Shown: piece by piece, positions 61,979 to 64,000 of the stretch
How positions within the stretch are numbered: position 1 is the first letter of the stretch
Layout of the letters: each line of letters begins with the position of its first letter
Position numbers and translations under genes: made by a program
Assembly (NCBI GenBank): GCA_029339505.1
Contig: JAQISU010000003.1
Location: 15,713,001-15,777,000, forward strand
DNA length: 64,000 bases
Reading direction: 5' to 3'
DNA from: Unio delphinus
Lineage: Eukaryota; Mollusca; Bivalvia; Unionida; Unionidae
The notes under the pieces: generated by a model
Database searches by the model: none
What the model was told of the DNA's origin: nothing
What the model saw: only the letters and a program-made list of their open reading frames with translations

Positions 61979-62269
61979 GGACTCGATCAAATATTCGGTT
62001 AAAATCGTAAAAGAATTATTAACCCAGAACTGAAAACTTTAGCAGCAGAGAGGGTGGATGACAACAAGTTGCGACCAAAATTAATTAAAAAATCGTTTTC
62101 ATTTTTTTAGTTAAAATGATTTCGTATGTAGATTTCAATCAATTTTTTTGTCTGAAAACGTTGTAGGGTTCGCCTTTTTTTGGTTAAAATAAGATTATAA
62201 GACGGCTCGTTTTAGGATTTCAATCAAATTTTGTCTAAAAACGTTGTAGGATTCACCCTCTCTGCTGCT
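61979..62269. repeat. Right terminal inverted repeat of element 2
   Basis: Begins at the first base after the penton stop codon. Confidence 0.93.
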
Positions 62270-62274
62270 CATGA

Positions 62275-62896
62275 AATCACATTTACATTTGAAGATCACA
62301 TACCAACGTTGTTTATACCGTCTTTTTGCGATTTGTCTGCTAAGTTATTTATTTTGACACAATTTCTTCCAACTCTAACTAAATTGTTTTTCCACTTGAC
62401 ACACACACTATAAAATAAAGATTCCATTATCATCAAGGAATATTATAGGTGATAAACTCACCAACCATCTTTCCATAAAGACTCTTTGCAGATTGTACGG
62501 TCTCGTCACCTGATTAATGATGTAATATAAAACTAATACAAAGTGAGCTGAACAAGATGTATATCAAAGAAAAAAAAAATTTTGACATCCAGAATAAAAT
62601 CCAAAAATCTTTAACAATAAAATAAAACATAATATTGAAAATCATTTTATTGCATATACTTTTATGATGTGCATGGTGGACTTGAACATACTGAACTTAA
62701 AGAAACTTGAAAGTTTTCAAACACACCAGATTCAAACAAAGTGAACTTCAGAGAAAATCATGAGTTCTCAAACATATTGAATTTAAGAAATTCAAGAGTT
62801 CTCAAACATACTGGATTTAAACGTACGGAATTTGGGGAGTTCTCACACATTTGTAACTGAAATGATTTTTACATGCCTTTGTGTTTTTCATTGCAG
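62275..62896 (+). other. Right part of the intron that holds element 2
   Basis: AT-rich intron with short ACTTGAAAGTTTTCAAAC-like repeated phrases (62680-62850); no gene seen. Confidence 0.7.
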
Positions 62897-62955
62897 ATAA
62901 ATTGAATGCAACTGCCTTTGCACCTGTCAAAATGGACTTTCAAGGAAACATTCGG
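62897..62955 (+). CDS. PLEKHA8: PLEKHA8-like exon: GLTP lipid-headgroup segment
   Basis: Acceptor TTTTTCATTGCAG; the phase-1 join gives DKLNATAFAPVKMDFQGNIR. It includes the Asp of the VKMD motif that binds the glycolipid sugar in GLTP proteins. Donor CGG|GTTAGT, phase 0. Later GLTP exons are outside the window. Confidence 0.93.
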
Positions 62956-64000
62956 GTTAGTTCATGATAGGCATATTTAAAAATAAATGTTTAATATTGT
63001 AAATGTATTATTCTATAAAAGTTTGTTGCTGTTGCCATGAAGTTTAACATTTCTCACACATTGGGACTTTGAATTGTTTTCCCATGTTATAAGGAAGATT
63101 GTGAATTTGGGACACAGTTATGGCATTTTCATATTTCAGACACCTATAAGAGGGTGCCAATTTCACTTTTTACCTACTAGCCCAGCAAGGATAAGGCAGG
63201 CAAAACTGCTGACATGTTCAAATTTGTGTTCTTTTTTTCTATGTAAAAATTGTGCTGCTTACATGAAATTTCATTTGCTCATCAATGCTTTTTAATTGTC
63301 TTGGCTAGTTCGTTTTGGAATTGCCATCCTCAGATATATAATTATGACCAATTTCAAGAAATGGGTGACCTGTAAGCTGTAAATACACCATATATACTCA
63401 CTTGTAAGTAGAGTCCATGTGCAAACACTGTAGACCCTGATTTGTCATTGCGTATTGCACCATTAGATCAGGGTTTATGCTGTTTATTTCACTTTTAGAC
63501 TGCATAGGCCTAGATCTCCCAGCACTTCAGCACTTAAGTCATGGGGTCATCCATCTGCACATGTTTGCTTCCTGGTTGTAGCGCTTGTTGATATGAATGT
63601 GTATACAACATTGTGGGCAATCCTTTGAGTTTTGATATCTAGCTGAAACAAGATACTACATACTGTAACCTTGACACAATATCAACCATCAGCTTCAACT
63701 CCTAAAACTCTTAATGTGACTCGTGGATTTGACAACATCGGGATCAAACAACTCCATATTTTGTGCAAATGATATTTGGAGCTTTGTACATTGTTACAGC
63801 ATTGCCAATGGTGATATAACTTGGAATTGCAGAGGTGTGCAGTGGCATATTATAAACCTGATTCCTGTTCTGAATATCTTAAAGATCTTGCCTGCAATTA
63901 AGTACCATCCAAGTTATCATATGTTTGTATCTTGGAATAAATGCTGTACCAAAAATAGGTGAACTGTGACCTAAGTTTCAAAGGGTTTTCTGAAATTGTT
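62956..64000 (+). other. Next PLEKHA8-like intron, running out of the window
   Basis: No further GLTP exon could be recognised; AT-rich, non-repetitive as far as visible. Confidence 0.6.

Larger units (their letters stand above)
46680..62269 (+). mobile_element. Polinton/Maverick (adintovirus-like) element 2, apparently intact
   Basis: 15,590 bp from AGCAGCAG to CTGCTGCT with 291-bp inverted repeats (no mismatch seen) and the duplication CATGA on both sides. Same gene order and orientation as element 1, but outer repeat sequences, the fibre-like gene and several spacers differ, so it is a separate insertion of a related lineage rather than a local duplication. All ORFs are open, including the 1323-residue polymerase-helicase and the protease. 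It lies in the next intron of the PLEKHA8-like gene. Confidence 0.93.

Overview
This window is AT-rich nuclear DNA of an animal. The evidence is spliced coding exons with GT-AG introns, tRNA-derived SINEs, CR1/L2-like LINE ends, a Tigger/pogo relic, a hAT element and minisatellites. The overall repeat style suggests an aquatic invertebrate (a mollusc-like lophotrochozoan is plausible), but the sequence alone does not fix the taxon.

Host part. On the minus strand, about 0.4-4.9 kb, lies one very long exon of an unrecognised repeat-rich protein. From 12.1 kb to beyond the right edge, on the plus strand, is a PLEKHA8/FAPP2-type gene. It has a PH domain at the N-terminus, the linker, and the start of the glycolipid-transfer (GLTP) domain. 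I can place nine exons plus one candidate 36-base micro-exon by matching reading frame, splice phase and GT/AG sites. Introns hold SINEs, a nested Tigger relic, LINE fragments and tandem repeats.

Viral part. Two complete Polinton/Maverick-type (adintovirus-like) elements sit in two consecutive introns of this gene, in the same orientation: element 1 at 29440-44412 (14,973 bp, 316-bp terminal inverted repeats) and element 2 at 46680-62269 (15,590 bp, 291-bp terminal inverted repeats with no mismatch that I could see). Both start AGCAGCAG, end CTGCTGCT and are flanked by 5-bp duplications (TAAAG; CATGA). Element 1 itself lies inside a small hAT element with an 8-bp duplication (CCATATGA).

Each element has the same gene order. 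First come a packaging ATPase (minus), a zinc-ribbon/phospholipase A2 gene joined by an apparent -1 frameshift, a retroviral-type integrase, and a giant DNA polymerase B-helicase-HNH protein (minus). Then follows a plus-strand block: zinc protein, HNH endonuclease, a small ORF, a conserved virion-type protein, a small basic protein, the major capsid protein, a pX-like core/membrane peptide, an adenain-type protease, a fibre-like protein, a membrane protein and the penton-like minor capsid protein. Replication (polymerase/helicase), integration, packaging (ATPase), capsid (major and minor proteins), maturation (protease) and entry (PLA2, fibre-like) functions are all represented.

Element 1 is decayed: a stop in the polymerase, a frameshift in the protease and a deleted zinc gene. 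Element 2 has every ORF open. The points most worth attention are the conserved A_AAA_AAC frameshift site, the polymerase-helicase-HNH fusion, a 14-bp palindrome scattered in genes and spacers, poxvirus-like early promoter motifs at a nearly fixed distance from start codons, candidate adenain cleavage sites, and a tandem hairpin repeat with compensatory changes.
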